A DNA stretch of 64,000 nt from Dysosmobacter acutus. GTDB lineage: Bacteria; Bacillota; Clostridia; Oscillospirales; Oscillospiraceae. The stretch lies in contig NZ_JAHLQN010000001.1 of assembly GCF_018919205.1 (NCBI RefSeq), positions 1,984,001 through 2,048,000 of the forward strand, read 5' to 3'. Within the stretch, counting starts at the first letter, position 1. The number at the start of each line of letters is the position of its first letter. The notes beneath the pieces were generated by a model that was not told where the DNA came from, made no database searches, and saw only the letters and a list, made by a program, of their open reading frames with translations. Below are positions 34,541-43,703 of this stretch, piece by piece. A program made the position numbers and the translations under genes.

Positions 34541-35186
34541 GCTAAGTTAGCGGCGCAGTATTCTAGTCAGAACTGCCGTTTTCCAGGAAGGGCCTAAAAA
34601 TCCTTTGAAGGGCACATCGATGAAACTCTTGGTGCCTGCTTGTTACGCCCAGTTTCGGGTGGGTGCTGGGGGGAAGCGCGTTTGCGATGCGCTTGCAGCT
34701 GTAGGGCGCTTTCCAATGGCATGGAAATCCCGACCCTGCTCCTGTGGAGACCTGTTCTTGTGCACAGACGTACTCCCTGCGTGGTAACCGGCCTGTGTAC
34801 GAAACAGATTTGAACCTGCAATGCGGTGTGAACGGAGCGTCCGCTCCCAAACGCTGTGTGCAGAGTAGCCTGCCTTGAGTGGGTCTGGCGAATGGGAATC
34901 TACGCACCTGTGCCCCGGCCAGGGCTGGGTGCTATTGCCCTGAAACCTTGCCTGCAAAAGAGGCTAAGAAACGGTTAGACTGTTGTGGAAATCACCTAGG
35001 CTGTCCTAACAAGGGAAGCAGAGGGATTGCAGTGCGGACTAAGTGGCAGTCGGGTATCACAGCTGGCGACACTGTGGCATGGCGCTGAAAGGGAAACCAC
35101 CTGATCGGCAACGAGAGGCGCGCCATGGGGAAATCCAACCCGTACCTAAGCCGTAAGATTTACCTCTGTAGCCGCCGCTGCTTAGC
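34541..35186 (+). ncRNA. ole: OLE RNA (ornate large extremophilic RNA)
   Basis: A 794-nt gap between ispA and an oapA-like gene holds no convincing ORF, yet is GC-rich and full of helices. The predicted 5' end GCTAAGTTAGCGGCG (34541-34555) pairs with CGCCGCTGCTTAGC (35173-35186), enclosing about 645 nt. Inner hairpins include 34674-34694, 34710-34727, 34834-34847 and the GTTAG/CTAAC helix 34974-35010. OLE RNA is a roughly 600-nt membrane-associated RNA of Firmicutes whose gene is known to lie among nusB-xseAB-ispA and oapA-dxs, exactly as here. Identity rests on position, size and folding, not on an alignment. It probably reads through into oapA. Confidence 0.85.
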
Positions 35187-35216
35187 ATTTATCACTCTGT
35201 TCGGAGGAGTTTCCTG

Positions 35217-35774
35217 TTGGACAAAGATCAAAAACGAAGGAATAAAGGCAATGAAAAACCGCAATATCAGTGGATTTTGCGGGTTTTCTTCATGTCTGTG
35301 GCTCTTTCTGCGGCCCTGAGCCTTCTGTCGGAATCGGCATTGGAGGGCGCCGGAATCCTGCTGGCGGTATTGGTGCTGGCGGTGTTCATTCTGTTGGGCA
35401 TCGGGTTTGATGTGGTGGGCGTGGCCGTCACCGCGGCGGATGAGCGGCCGTTCCACTCCATGGCGGCCCACAAGGAAAAAGGCGCCGCCGAGGCGCTGTC
35501 GCTGCTGCGCAATGCAAGCCATGTCAGCAGCTTCTGCAACGACGTGGTGGGCGATATTTGCGGCATCGTCAGCGGCACCACGGCCGCCGTTATTGTGACG
35601 CGGCTTCACCAGGCCTTCAGCATAAGCAGCCTGGCGCTGTCTGTGGGATTCACCGCGCTGATCTCCGGGCTGACCATCGGCGGAAAGGCCGTGGGCAAGA
35701 ATTTCGCCATCCAAAACAGCACCGGCGTGGTGTTTGCAGTGGCCAAAGTGCTGCATGTGTTTCATCGCCGCTGA
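35217..35774 (+). CDS. oapA: OLE-associated membrane protein OapA-like
   Basis: A 185-aa membrane protein with a strongly basic N-terminus (KDQKRRNKGNEK) and about four hydrophobic segments near 20-41, 44-75, 110-130 and 137-155. A conserved-looking CNDVVGDICGIVSG lies near residue 107. OapA binds OLE RNA and holds it at the membrane in Bacillus halodurans. The placement directly after the RNA and before dxs supports the call. TTG 35217 follows GGAGGAG. It is 20 nt before dxs. Confidence 0.82.
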   Translation: MDKDQKRRNKGNEKPQYQWILRVFFMSVALSAALSLLSESALEGAGILLAVLVLAVFILLGIGFDVVGVAVTAADERPFHSMAAHKEKGAAEALSLLRNASHVSSFCNDVVGDICGIVSGTTAAVIVTRLHQAFSISSLALSVGFTALISGLTIGGKAVGKNFAIQNSTGVVFAVAKVLHVFHRR

Positions 35775-35794
35775 CCGAAAGGGAGTCTCAAGTT

Positions 35795-37645
35795 TTGATT
35801 TTAGATACGATCCATTCCCCTGCGGATGTAAAGGCCTTGAACCGGGAGCAGACGGAGCAGCTCTGTGCGGAACTGCGCCGCTTTCTGGTGGACCAAGTGT
35901 CGAAAACAGGGGGCCATCTGGCTTCCAACTTGGGAGCCGTGGAGCTGACGGTGGCTCTGCACCGGGTATTTGACACGTCCAGCGACCGGCTGGTGTTCGA
36001 TGTGGGCCACCAGTGCTATGTGCATAAGGCCCTGACCGGGCGTCAGGAGCTGTTTTCCACGCTGCGTACATTCGGCGGACTGTCCGGATTCCCGAAACCC
36101 TATGAGAGCGGCCATGACGCGTTCATTGCCGGCCATGCCTCCAATTCTGTGTCCGTGGCGCTGGGCATGGCCCGGGCCAGGACGCTGCTGAAGAAGGACT
36201 ACGCGGTGATCGCCCTGATCGGCGACGGAGCCCTGACCGGCGGCCTTGCCTATGAGGGGCTCAACAACGCCGGCGAGTCCGGTGAACCGCTGATTGTGAT
36301 TCTCAATGACAACGGCATGTCCATCAATCCCAATGTTGGCGCCATGTCCAACCATCTGAGCCGCCTGCGGACCCGGCCCGGATACTACCATTTTAAAAAG
36401 TGGTACCGGAACGCATTGGGGAACAGTGAATTTGGCATGAAGCTCTACCGGTTTAACCACCGGATCAAAACGGCGGTCAAGAAGACGCTGTGGCCTGGCA
36501 GCACCCTGTTTGAGGACATGGGCTTTACTTATCTGGGTCCGGTGGACGGCCACAATTTGGATCGGCTGTGCCATGTGCTCCAGTGGGCAAAAGAGCTGAA
36601 CCGGCCCGTGGTGGTCCATGTGAATACAATCAAGGGCAAGGGCTACGCCTATGCGGAGCGGGATCCCGGCAAGTTCCACGGCATTGCGCCCTTTGACCCG
36701 GAAACCGGTCTGGTGAAAAAGAAGGAGCTCAACAGTTTTTCCCATGTGTTCGGCAACGCGCTGACAGAGTATGCCCGGCGGGATGGGCGGGTCTGCGCCA
36801 TCACGGCGGCCATGGAGGATGGAACGGGGCTCCACCGGTTTGCCGAGACGCTGCCGGAGCGCTTTTTTGACGTGGGGATTGCCGAGGGACATGCGGTTTC
36901 CATGGCGGCGGGCATGGCGGAACAGGGACTGATCCCCGTGTTTGCCGTCTACTCTACCTTTTTGCAGCGCAGCTATGATATGCTGATCCACGATGTGGCC
37001 CTGTCCAACCTCCACGTGGTGCTTGCCGTGGACCGGGCCGGGCTGGTGGGCGCCGACGGTGAAACCCATCACGGCAGTTTGGATGCGCTGTTTCTGCCGG
37101 AGATCCCCAATATGACGGTGCTTTGCCCCTCCAATTATACGGAGCTGCGCAAGATGCTGGAGCGGGCCCTTTTTGAACTGAAAGGCCCTGTGGCGGTGCG
37201 TTATCCCCGGGGGGAAGAAGGAGCCTATCGCGATGACAGCGGCAGCGCGCCGATCGTCTGCCTGCGCCCGGGCACGGACATCACCCTTGTCAGCTACGGG
37301 ACGCTGGTCAACAATGTGTTGGAGGCGGCCGCGGAGCTTGATCGCAAGGGCATTTCCGCCCAGGTGCTCAAACTCAACTGCATCGCCCCCATGGAGAAGG
37401 ACTGCCTGATGCGCTCTGTGCGCGCCACCCGCCGCCTTCTGGTGTTGGAGGACTCCTTTGGCGCCGGCTGCGTCGGCCAGCGGATTGCCGCCATGATGGC
37501 GGAGGAGGGTTGGGCGCCGGAGAAGCTGATTTTGAAAAACCTTGGAAAAACCATCGCTCCCCAGGGGACGGTGGAGGAGCTCCAGCGCAGCTATGGGCTG
37601 GATACCCGCGGAATCGTGGAGTCGGTATTGGAGGAGTGCAGATGA
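35795..37645 (+). CDS. dxs: 1-deoxy-D-xylulose-5-phosphate synthase
   Basis: A 616-aa thiamine diphosphate enzyme condensing pyruvate and glyceraldehyde-3-phosphate, first step of the MEP isoprenoid route. The cofactor motif GDGALTGGLAYEGLNNAG, DVGHQCYVHK, and the transketolase-like DRAGLVGADGETHHGSLD are intact. The TTG at 35795 after AAAGGGAG gives the expected N-terminus. It overlaps tlyA by 4 nt. Confidence 0.95.
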   Translation: MILDTIHSPADVKALNREQTEQLCAELRRFLVDQVSKTGGHLASNLGAVELTVALHRVFDTSSDRLVFDVGHQCYVHKALTGRQELFSTLRTFGGLSGFPKPYESGHDAFIAGHASNSVSVALGMARARTLLKKDYAVIALIGDGALTGGLAYEGLNNAGESGEPLIVILNDNGMSINPNVGAMSNHLSRLRTRPGYYHFKKWYRNALGNSEFGMKLYRFNHRIKTAVKKTLWPGSTLFEDMGFTYLGPVDGHNLDRLCHVLQWAKELNRPVVVHVNTIKGKGYAYAERDPGKFHGIAPFDPETGLVKKKELNSFSHVFGNALTEYARRDGRVCAITAAMEDGTGLHRFAETLPERFFDVGIAEGHAVSMAAGMAEQGLIPVFAVYSTFLQRSYDMLIHDVALSNLHVVLAVDRAGLVGADGETHHGSLDALFLPEIPNMTVLCPSNYTELRKMLERALFELKGPVAVRYPRGEEGAYRDDSGSAPIVCLRPGTDITLVSYGTLVNNVLEAAAELDRKGISAQVLKLNCIAPMEKDCLMRSVRATRRLLVLEDSFGAGCVGQRIAAMMAEEGWAPEKLILKNLGKTIAPQGTVEELQRSYGLDTRGIVESVLEECR

Positions 37646-38454
37646 GCGCAAAGACCAGACTGGATGTTCTTCTGGTGGAACTTGGGCTGCAGGAGAGCCG
37701 CCAAAAGGCCCAGGCCACCATTATGAGCGGGCTGGTCTTCGTGAATCAGCAGCGCGTGGATAAGCCTGGCACCGCGGTGCCAAGGGATGCAAAAATTGAA
37801 ATTCACGGCAGCGCTCTGAAATATGTGAGCCGCGGCGGGTTAAAATTAGAAAAGGCAATGGCGGCCTTTCCCATCTCGCTGAGCGGCGCGGTCTGCGGTG
37901 ACATCGGCGCCTCCACCGGAGGGTTCACGGATTGTATGCTGCAAAACGGCGCCAAAAAGGTCTATGCTGTGGACGTGGGGTACGGACAACTGGCCTGGTC
38001 GCTGCGCTCTGATCCAAGGGTGGTCTGTCTGGAGCGGACCAATGCCCGCTACCTCACCCATGATGAGGTGCCGGATGAGCTGGATTTCGCGTCGGTGGAT
38101 GTGAGCTTTATTTCGCTGAAGCTGATTCTTCCTCCCCTTTGGGGCTTGCTGAGAGAGGGCGGACAGGCGGTCTCGCTGGTCAAGCCGCAGTTTGAGGCCG
38201 GCCGGGAAAAAGTGGGGAAGAAAGGCGTTGTCCGGGACCCGGCGGTCCATCTTGAGGTGTTGGAGCAATTTCTGATCCATGCAAAGGATTCAAACTTTAC
38301 AGTCCTTGGCCTGACTTATTCCCCAATCCGGGGCCCGGAGGGGAACATTGAATATTTGGGCTATTTGCAAAAGGGTGGCGGCGGACAGGCGTCATTTGAC
38401 CTGAAGGCTCTGGTGGAGGAGTCCCATCGGTGTCTGAAAGAGGGAAGCGAATGA
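37642..38454 (+). CDS. tlyA: TlyA family rRNA methyltransferase / hemolysin A-like
   Basis: A 270-aa protein with an N-terminal S4 RNA-binding domain (TRLDVLLVELGLQESRQKAQ) and an FtsJ-type methyltransferase domain (GDIGASTGGFTDCMLQNGA, VKPQFEAGREKVGKKGVV). TlyA enzymes 2'-O-methylate rRNA. The hemolysin name is historical. ATG 37642 has GGAGGAG. It overlaps dxs and nadK. Confidence 0.93.
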   Translation: MSAKTRLDVLLVELGLQESRQKAQATIMSGLVFVNQQRVDKPGTAVPRDAKIEIHGSALKYVSRGGLKLEKAMAAFPISLSGAVCGDIGASTGGFTDCMLQNGAKKVYAVDVGYGQLAWSLRSDPRVVCLERTNARYLTHDEVPDELDFASVDVSFISLKLILPPLWGLLREGGQAVSLVKPQFEAGREKVGKKGVVRDPAVHLEVLEQFLIHAKDSNFTVLGLTYSPIRGPEGNIEYLGYLQKGGGGQASFDLKALVEESHRCLKEGSE

Positions 38455-39329
38455 AAAAAGTGATACTTTGCCCCAATCCCTATCGGGATAAGGGCTTTGC
38501 GGGGACAAAAGCGGCGCTGGAGCTGCTGAAGGACACCGGCATGGAAATCGTAGTGTGTCTGCCCTTCAGCGACGATGGGCGGTTCCGGGATCCGGAGCTC
38601 AATATGCTCCCCCTGCAGCAGGAGCTGAGGAACAGCGATATGGTTCTTGCCTTCGGCGGCGACGGAACCATCCTGCATTTGGCGAAGGCGGTTGCCCTGC
38701 GGGGAATCCCCATGCTGGGCGTCAACTTAGGCAGCCTGGGGTTCATCTCCGAGCTGGAGCAAAATGAGATGCCCCGTCTGCGGGAGCTGGCGGAGTGGAA
38801 CTTTGCGGTGGAGTGCCGCATGATGCTTGACGTGGCTGTGCTGCGCAATGGAAAGCAGATCTACACCAACTTAGCGCTCAACGAGGCCTCCGTCACCAAG
38901 GGGGCCGTGGCCCATGTGATCAAGCTCCATGTCTCCTCTGACGGCAAGGATCTGGTGGAGGTGCGGGGGGACGGCATCGTCCTGGCAACGCCAACCGGTT
39001 CCACGGGGTATTCCCTGTCCGCGGGCGGCCCCGTGGTGGAACCCACGGCCCGGAATCTGCTGGTTTCCCCGATCTGTCCCATCTCCATGCGGTTCAACTC
39101 CTATGTGCTTTCCCCGGAGCACACGCTGACCGTGTGGCCGGTGGAGTCGGGCCGGAAGCCGGTCTACCTCTCGGTGGATGGCGGAAAGGCCTTTCTTCTC
39201 AAGCCCGGCGACGTGGTCCGGGTCCGCCAGTCCAAACATGAGCTGAAGCTTGTCCGTTTGTCCGGGAAGAGCTTTAGTGAGATATTTGAAAAGAAACTGC
39301 TTGCAGGAGGACAAAAGGATGAAAAATGA
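38451..39329 (+). CDS. nadK: NAD kinase
   Basis: A 292-aa enzyme phosphorylating NAD to NADP. It shows the diacylglycerol-kinase-like FGGDGTILHLAKA motif, GVNLGSLGFISE, NEASVTKG and the signature GDGIVLATPTGSTGYSLSAGG. The ATG overlaps the tlyA stop. The tlyA-nadK-argR-recN order is the standard Firmicutes arrangement. Confidence 0.96.
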   Translation: MKKVILCPNPYRDKGFAGTKAALELLKDTGMEIVVCLPFSDDGRFRDPELNMLPLQQELRNSDMVLAFGGDGTILHLAKAVALRGIPMLGVNLGSLGFISELEQNEMPRLRELAEWNFAVECRMMLDVAVLRNGKQIYTNLALNEASVTKGAVAHVIKLHVSSDGKDLVEVRGDGIVLATPTGSTGYSLSAGGPVVEPTARNLLVSPICPISMRFNSYVLSPEHTLTVWPVESGRKPVYLSVDGGKAFLLKPGDVVRVRQSKHELKLVRLSGKSFSEIFEKKLLAGGQKDEK

Positions 39330-39768
39330 CCGGCAGGCCAAAATTTTGGAGATTATTACCTCGGAGAATATTGAAACCCAGGAGCAGCTTCTGACCCGTT
39401 TGCAGGACATGGGAATCCGCAGCACCCAAGCCACGATATCCCGGGACATCAAGCAGATGCACCTCATCAAGGAGCCCATGGGGCAGGGGATGTACCGCTA
39501 CGCCGTCTCGGGCAACCGGACAAAGCTGAATTTTGCAGAGCGTCTGAGGACCATTTTCCGGGAGAGCATCACCAGCATCGACAGCGCCCAGAACATTGTG
39601 GTGCTCAAGACCATGCCGGGTCTTGCGTCGGCGGCCTGCGCCGCCATGGACGGTATGGAGTTTCCCTTTATGGTGGGCTCCCTGGCCGGGGATGACACCG
39701 CCTTTATCATCATGCGGGACAACGAAAGCGCCGACGAATTCTGCAAAGAGATTCAGGAGATGCTCTGA
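39319..39768 (+). CDS. argR: Arginine repressor ArgR
   Basis: A 149-aa regulator with an N-terminal winged helix (RQAKILEIITSENIETQEQLLTRLQDMGIRSTQATISRDI) and a C-terminal arginine-binding, oligomerising domain with the SAACAAMDGM and GDDTAFIIMRD signatures. It controls arginine synthesis and breakdown; no ARG genes are in view. It overlaps nadK by 11 nt. Confidence 0.95.
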   Translation: MKNDRQAKILEIITSENIETQEQLLTRLQDMGIRSTQATISRDIKQMHLIKEPMGQGMYRYAVSGNRTKLNFAERLRTIFRESITSIDSAQNIVVLKTMPGLASAACAAMDGMEFPFMVGSLAGDDTAFIIMRDNESADEFCKEIQEML

Positions 39769-39802
39769 TCGATCCGATCATCTTAAGGGGGGGAGGGAGT
39801 CC

Positions 39803-41500
39803 ATGCTGCAGCTGCTTCACATTGAGAATATCGCGGTGATCCAGGAGGCGGATATCTCCTTCCAGCCTGGGTTCAACGCCCTGACCGGAGAGACCGGCGC
39901 CGGTAAATCCATCGTCATCGACGCCTTGGGAGCGGTCCTTGGCAGCCGCACCTCCCGGGACCTGATCCGCACCGGGGCGGGCAAGGCCTTTGTCAGCGCG
40001 GAGTTCTCCGGGGTGCCGGCGGACCTGGCCGGATTGGTGGAAAACGGCATCGTGCCGGATGAGGACGGGACGCTGCTGCTGCAGCGGGAGATCATGTCGG
40101 ATGGAAAGAATCTCTGCCGTGTCAACGGACGGCCCGTCACCGTGGCCCAGCTGCGCCAGATCGGGAATGAGCTGCTGAACATCCACGGCCAGCACGACGG
40201 CACACAGCTTCTTGATGAGGAGCAGCACTGCGGTTATCTGGACCGCTTTGGCCGTGTGGGGCCGCAGTTGGAGGCGTATGGCGCCTGCTATGAGTCCATG
40301 ATGGAGCTGCGCCATAAGATTCGCGCCCTTCAAATGGACGAGGCGGAAAAGGCCCGGAAGGTGGACAGCCTTCACTTCCAGATCGATGAGCTGGAGCGGG
40401 CCGGCCTGAAAGCCGGGGAGGAAGAGGAGCTGGACGCCCGGCGGGACATCCTGCGCAACAGCGAAAAATACATCTCCGCCCTCAGCGGAGCGGATTACTG
40501 TCTCAGCGGCGACGACGACACTGCCGGGGCACTGGCACAGATCCGGGAGGCGGAAATGGCCCTCTCAGGTGTGAAAAACTTGGGTGGTCAGCTTGCCGAG
40601 CTGGCGGAGCGGTTGTCCCAGATGCGCAGTGAAGTATATGACCTTGCCGAGATCGTCCGGGACTTGAAAGAGGATTTTGAGTTTTCCCCGGCGGAACTGG
40701 ATGCCTTGGAGAGCCGGGCGGACCAGCTCTATCGGCTGAAAAAGAAATACGGCTCCACGGTGGAGGAGATGCTGGAGTACCTGGACCGATGCCGAAGGGA
40801 GCTTGGCGAAATCGAGTTGGCTGACGACACGATAGAGCAGCTGGAAAAAAAGCTGCGGTCGGCGGAGAAGAAGACAGCGGAAGCGGCGGAAGCCCTGACC
40901 GGCGTGCGGAAGGCGGCGGCGGGCGATTTGGAGCATCGGATCTTAGGCGAGCTCCGGGACCTGGACATGGGGAAGGTGCGCTTTTCCATCGAGATTGTGC
41001 CGAAGGAGATGGACGCCAGCGGCATGGACCAGGTCCGATTCCTCATGTCGGCCAATGCCGGCGAGGATTTGAAGCCCATCTCCAAAATCGCATCCGGCGG
41101 CGAGCTGGCCCGGATCATGCTGGCTCTGAAAAACGTGTTGGCTGAACAGGAGCGGGTGGGTACGCTGGTGTTCGACGAGGTGGATACCGGTGTGTCCGGC
41201 CGGGCCGCCCAACGGGTGGCGGAAAAGTTGGCTGCCGTTTCCCAGGGCAAACAGGTGCTGTGCGTAACCCATCTCCCGCAGCTGGCCGCCATGGCCGACA
41301 CCCATTTTTCCGTGGAAAAAGGGGAGGAGAAGGGCCGTACTTACACCCGGGTGATCTGCATGGACGCGGAGCAGCGCAAGGCCGAGCTGGCCCGGATCAC
41401 CGGCGGCAGCCGCATCACGCCCGCGCTGCTGCAAAGCGCGGAAGAGCTGATGCGCGAGGCGGAAATTTATAAAGAGGGGTTGCACCATTGGAAAAAATAG
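39803..41500 (+). CDS. recN: DNA repair protein RecN
   Basis: A 565-aa SMC-like ATPase. N-terminal Walker A GETGAGKS (about 29-36), NIHGQHDGTQLLDEEQH, two coiled-coil arms, then ASGGELARIMLALKN (ABC signature) and Walker B LVFDEVDTGVSG. It acts early at DNA double-strand breaks. ATG 39803 follows GGGAGGGAG. No SOS-box-like site was seen before it. The 3' end overlaps the next gene by 13 nt. Confidence 0.96.
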   Translation: MLQLLHIENIAVIQEADISFQPGFNALTGETGAGKSIVIDALGAVLGSRTSRDLIRTGAGKAFVSAEFSGVPADLAGLVENGIVPDEDGTLLLQREIMSDGKNLCRVNGRPVTVAQLRQIGNELLNIHGQHDGTQLLDEEQHCGYLDRFGRVGPQLEAYGACYESMMELRHKIRALQMDEAEKARKVDSLHFQIDELERAGLKAGEEEELDARRDILRNSEKYISALSGADYCLSGDDDTAGALAQIREAEMALSGVKNLGGQLAELAERLSQMRSEVYDLAEIVRDLKEDFEFSPAELDALESRADQLYRLKKKYGSTVEEMLEYLDRCRRELGEIELADDTIEQLEKKLRSAEKKTAEAAEALTGVRKAAAGDLEHRILGELRDLDMGKVRFSIEIVPKEMDASGMDQVRFLMSANAGEDLKPISKIASGGELARIMLALKNVLAEQERVGTLVFDEVDTGVSGRAAQRVAEKLAAVSQGKQVLCVTHLPQLAAMADTHFSVEKGEEKGRTYTRVICMDAEQRKAELARITGGSRITPALLQSAEELMREAEIYKEGLHHWKK

Positions 41501-42456
41501 AGACACTGCGAAAGCAGCTTCTGGACGTCTTTCCCGTCCGGAAAACCGCGGCACAGAAGCAGGCGTTCCGGGAGTGGCTGAATCGCCAGCTGCGGAAGAT
41601 GGGCTACTCCGTTGAGGTCGAAACCTATGGGATGGGCACCAACAATGTGATCGCCGGCCGGCCGGAGACCGCGGAGCTGGTGTTTACCGCACATTATGAC
41701 ACGGGTCCCCGGGGCATTGGCTTTGTATCGCCCACCAATCTGCTATTGTCCGTACTGATTCCGGTGGCGACGGTGCTCATGATGGCGGCGGCCGCGTTTG
41801 TTCTCTCCGTGCTGCCCACGTTTTTAATCAACGCGCCGGGCGCCACGGTCCCGCTCTTTGTTGCGCTGATGTTTTTCGGGCTGTGGATGATGGTCCGTGG
41901 CCCGGCAAACCCCAACAACGCCAACAGCAACACCTCCGGCGTGCTGACCGTGCTCTCCATCGCCCAGGCCCTGCCCAAACCACTTCGAAAGCACGTGGCC
42001 TTTGTCTTTTTTGACAACAGTGAGGCGGGGATGGCCGGCGCGTCCAAGTACAAAAAGAAGCACTCCGCGGAAATCGGAAGCCAGGTTTTTTTCAACTTCG
42101 ACTGTGTGGGCGACGGCGACTATATTTTGCTGATGCCCTCCAAAAAATCCAGATGGGACGGCCAGCTGCTGGACAATCTGGAGCAATGCTATCAGCCGGT
42201 GGGGGAGAAGGTGGTCAGACAGACCATCGAGGGTCTGGTCTACTACCCCTCCGACCATCGGAAATTTGCCTTTCATGTGGCGGTGGGCGCGTTCCACCGG
42301 AAAAAGGGCGTGGGATACTACTTAAGCCGCATCCATACGCCAAAGGATACGGAACTGGACGAAACCAATATCATGCTGCTTCGGGACGGCACAGTGCGCC
42401 TGATCGAGGCGTATTACAACGAGAAGACGGGAGACAAGAAAGATGCAGATTTATGA
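41488..42456 (+). CDS. M28 peptidase-like membrane protein, probably inactive
   Basis: A 322-aa protein with M28 landmarks interrupted by two membrane helices (about 85-110 and 118-137). It keeps HYDTG, FDCVGDG and SDH. The usual bridging Asp of NDNASG is Ser here (NSNTSG). The catalytic Glu of the EE pair is also Ser (FFDNSEAGMAGA). Loss of two core residues suggests a pseudo-peptidase or a different metal site. The TTG start lies inside recN after AGAGGGG, and the gene overlaps tyrS by 14 nt. No clear role. Confidence 0.78.
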   Translation: MEKIETLRKQLLDVFPVRKTAAQKQAFREWLNRQLRKMGYSVEVETYGMGTNNVIAGRPETAELVFTAHYDTGPRGIGFVSPTNLLLSVLIPVATVLMMAAAAFVLSVLPTFLINAPGATVPLFVALMFFGLWMMVRGPANPNNANSNTSGVLTVLSIAQALPKPLRKHVAFVFFDNSEAGMAGASKYKKKHSAEIGSQVFFNFDCVGDGDYILLMPSKKSRWDGQLLDNLEQCYQPVGEKVVRQTIEGLVYYPSDHRKFAFHVAVGAFHRKKGVGYYLSRIHTPKDTELDETNIMLLRDGTVRLIEAYYNEKTGDKKDADL

Positions 42457-43663
42457 GGAACTGGTGGCCCGTGGCCTGATTGCCCAGGTGACGGACGAAC
42501 AGGAGATCAGAGAGCTGATCAACAATGGGAAAGCCACCTTTTACATTGGGTTTGACCCCACGGCGGACAGCCTCCACGTGGGCCACTTTATGGCGCTGTG
42601 CCTGATGAAGCGGCTGCAGATGGCGGGCAACCGGCCCATCGCCCTCATCGGCGGCGGAACCGGCTACATCGGCGACCCCTCCGGCCGCAGCGATCTGCGG
42701 TCCATGATGACGCCGGAGACCATTCAGCACAACTGCGACTGCTTCAAAAAGCAGATGGAGCGCTTCATCGAGTTCGGCGAGGGCAAGGCCATGATGCTCA
42801 ACAACGCCGACTGGCTGCTGAAGCTGAACTACGTGGACTTGCTGCGGGAGGTGGGCGCCTGCTTCTCCGTCAACAACATGCTGCGGGCAGAGTGCTACAA
42901 GCAGCGGATGGAGAAGGGGCTGAGCTTCCTTGAGTTCAACTACATGATAATGCAGTCCTATGACTTCTACCACATGTTCCAGACCGTGGGCTGCAATATG
43001 CAGTTCGGCGGAGACGATCAGTGGAGCAACATGTTAGGCGGCACGGAGCTGATCCGCAGAAAGTTAGGCAAGGACGCCTATGCCATGACCATCACGCTGC
43101 TGATGAACTCCGAGGGCAAAAAGATGGGGAAGACCGCCAACGGAGCCGTCTGGCTGGACCCCGCCAAGACCAGCCCCTTTGACTTCTATCAGTACTGGCG
43201 CAATGTGGGCGACGCGGATGTGCTCAAATGCATCCGCATGCTGACTTTCCTGCCCCTTGATAAGATCGACGCCATGGACCACTGGGAGGGCAGCCAGCTC
43301 AACCGCGCCAAGGAGGTTCTGGCCTATGAGCTGACCAAGCTGGTCCATGGGGAAGAGGAAGCCCAAAAGGCCGAGGAGGCCGCCAAGGCCCTCTTTGCCG
43401 GCGGAGGCGACACGGAGCACATGCCTACCACCACCCTGGGCGACGCACAGTTCAGCGATGGCCAGATCGGCGTTTTGAACCTCTTGGTGGCCTGCGGGTT
43501 GTGCGCCTCCAACGGCGAGGCACGCCGCCTGGTCCAGCAGGGCGGAGTCAGCGTCAACGACCAAAAGGTCACGGACGCGGCTCAGGTCTACACAAAGGAT
43601 GACTGCGCCGGCATGGTGATCAAAAAGGGCAAAAAGGTGTTCCACAAGGTGCAGGTGCAATAA
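42443..43663 (+). CDS. tyrS: Tyrosyl-tRNA synthetase
   Basis: A 406-aa class I synthetase. The HIGH-like motif is HVGH (about residue 46), the KMSKS-like loop is KKMGKT (about 227), GGDDQWSN binds tRNA-Tyr/ATP, and an S4 domain ends the protein. No T-box leader precedes it because it overlaps the M28-like gene. It is therefore probably driven from upstream promoters. Confidence 0.96.
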   Translation: MQIYEELVARGLIAQVTDEQEIRELINNGKATFYIGFDPTADSLHVGHFMALCLMKRLQMAGNRPIALIGGGTGYIGDPSGRSDLRSMMTPETIQHNCDCFKKQMERFIEFGEGKAMMLNNADWLLKLNYVDLLREVGACFSVNNMLRAECYKQRMEKGLSFLEFNYMIMQSYDFYHMFQTVGCNMQFGGDDQWSNMLGGTELIRRKLGKDAYAMTITLLMNSEGKKMGKTANGAVWLDPAKTSPFDFYQYWRNVGDADVLKCIRMLTFLPLDKIDAMDHWEGSQLNRAKEVLAYELTKLVHGEEEAQKAEEAAKALFAGGGDTEHMPTTTLGDAQFSDGQIGVLNLLVACGLCASNGEARRLVQQGGVSVNDQKVTDAAQVYTKDDCAGMVIKKGKKVFHKVQVQ

Positions 43664-43671
43664 AACAGAGA

Positions 43672-43703
43672 AGAGCTGAGGCGTTGCCTCAGCTCTCTTT
43701 TTT
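43672..43703. terminator. Bidirectional terminator between tyrS and dapA
   Basis: AGAGCTGAGGC (43672-43682), loop GTT, GCCTCAGCTCT (43686-43696), then CTTTTTT. It overlaps the last codons of dapA on the minus strand. Confidence 0.9.

Noticed and set aside
34879..35088. Small plus-strand frame inside the OLE RNA region
   Set aside because: Product is low-complexity, no ribosome site, and the segment is better explained as structured RNA.
35801..37651. Minus-strand frame of 616 codons opposite dxs
   Set aside because: Shadow of dxs; His/Gln-rich product without any recognisable domain.
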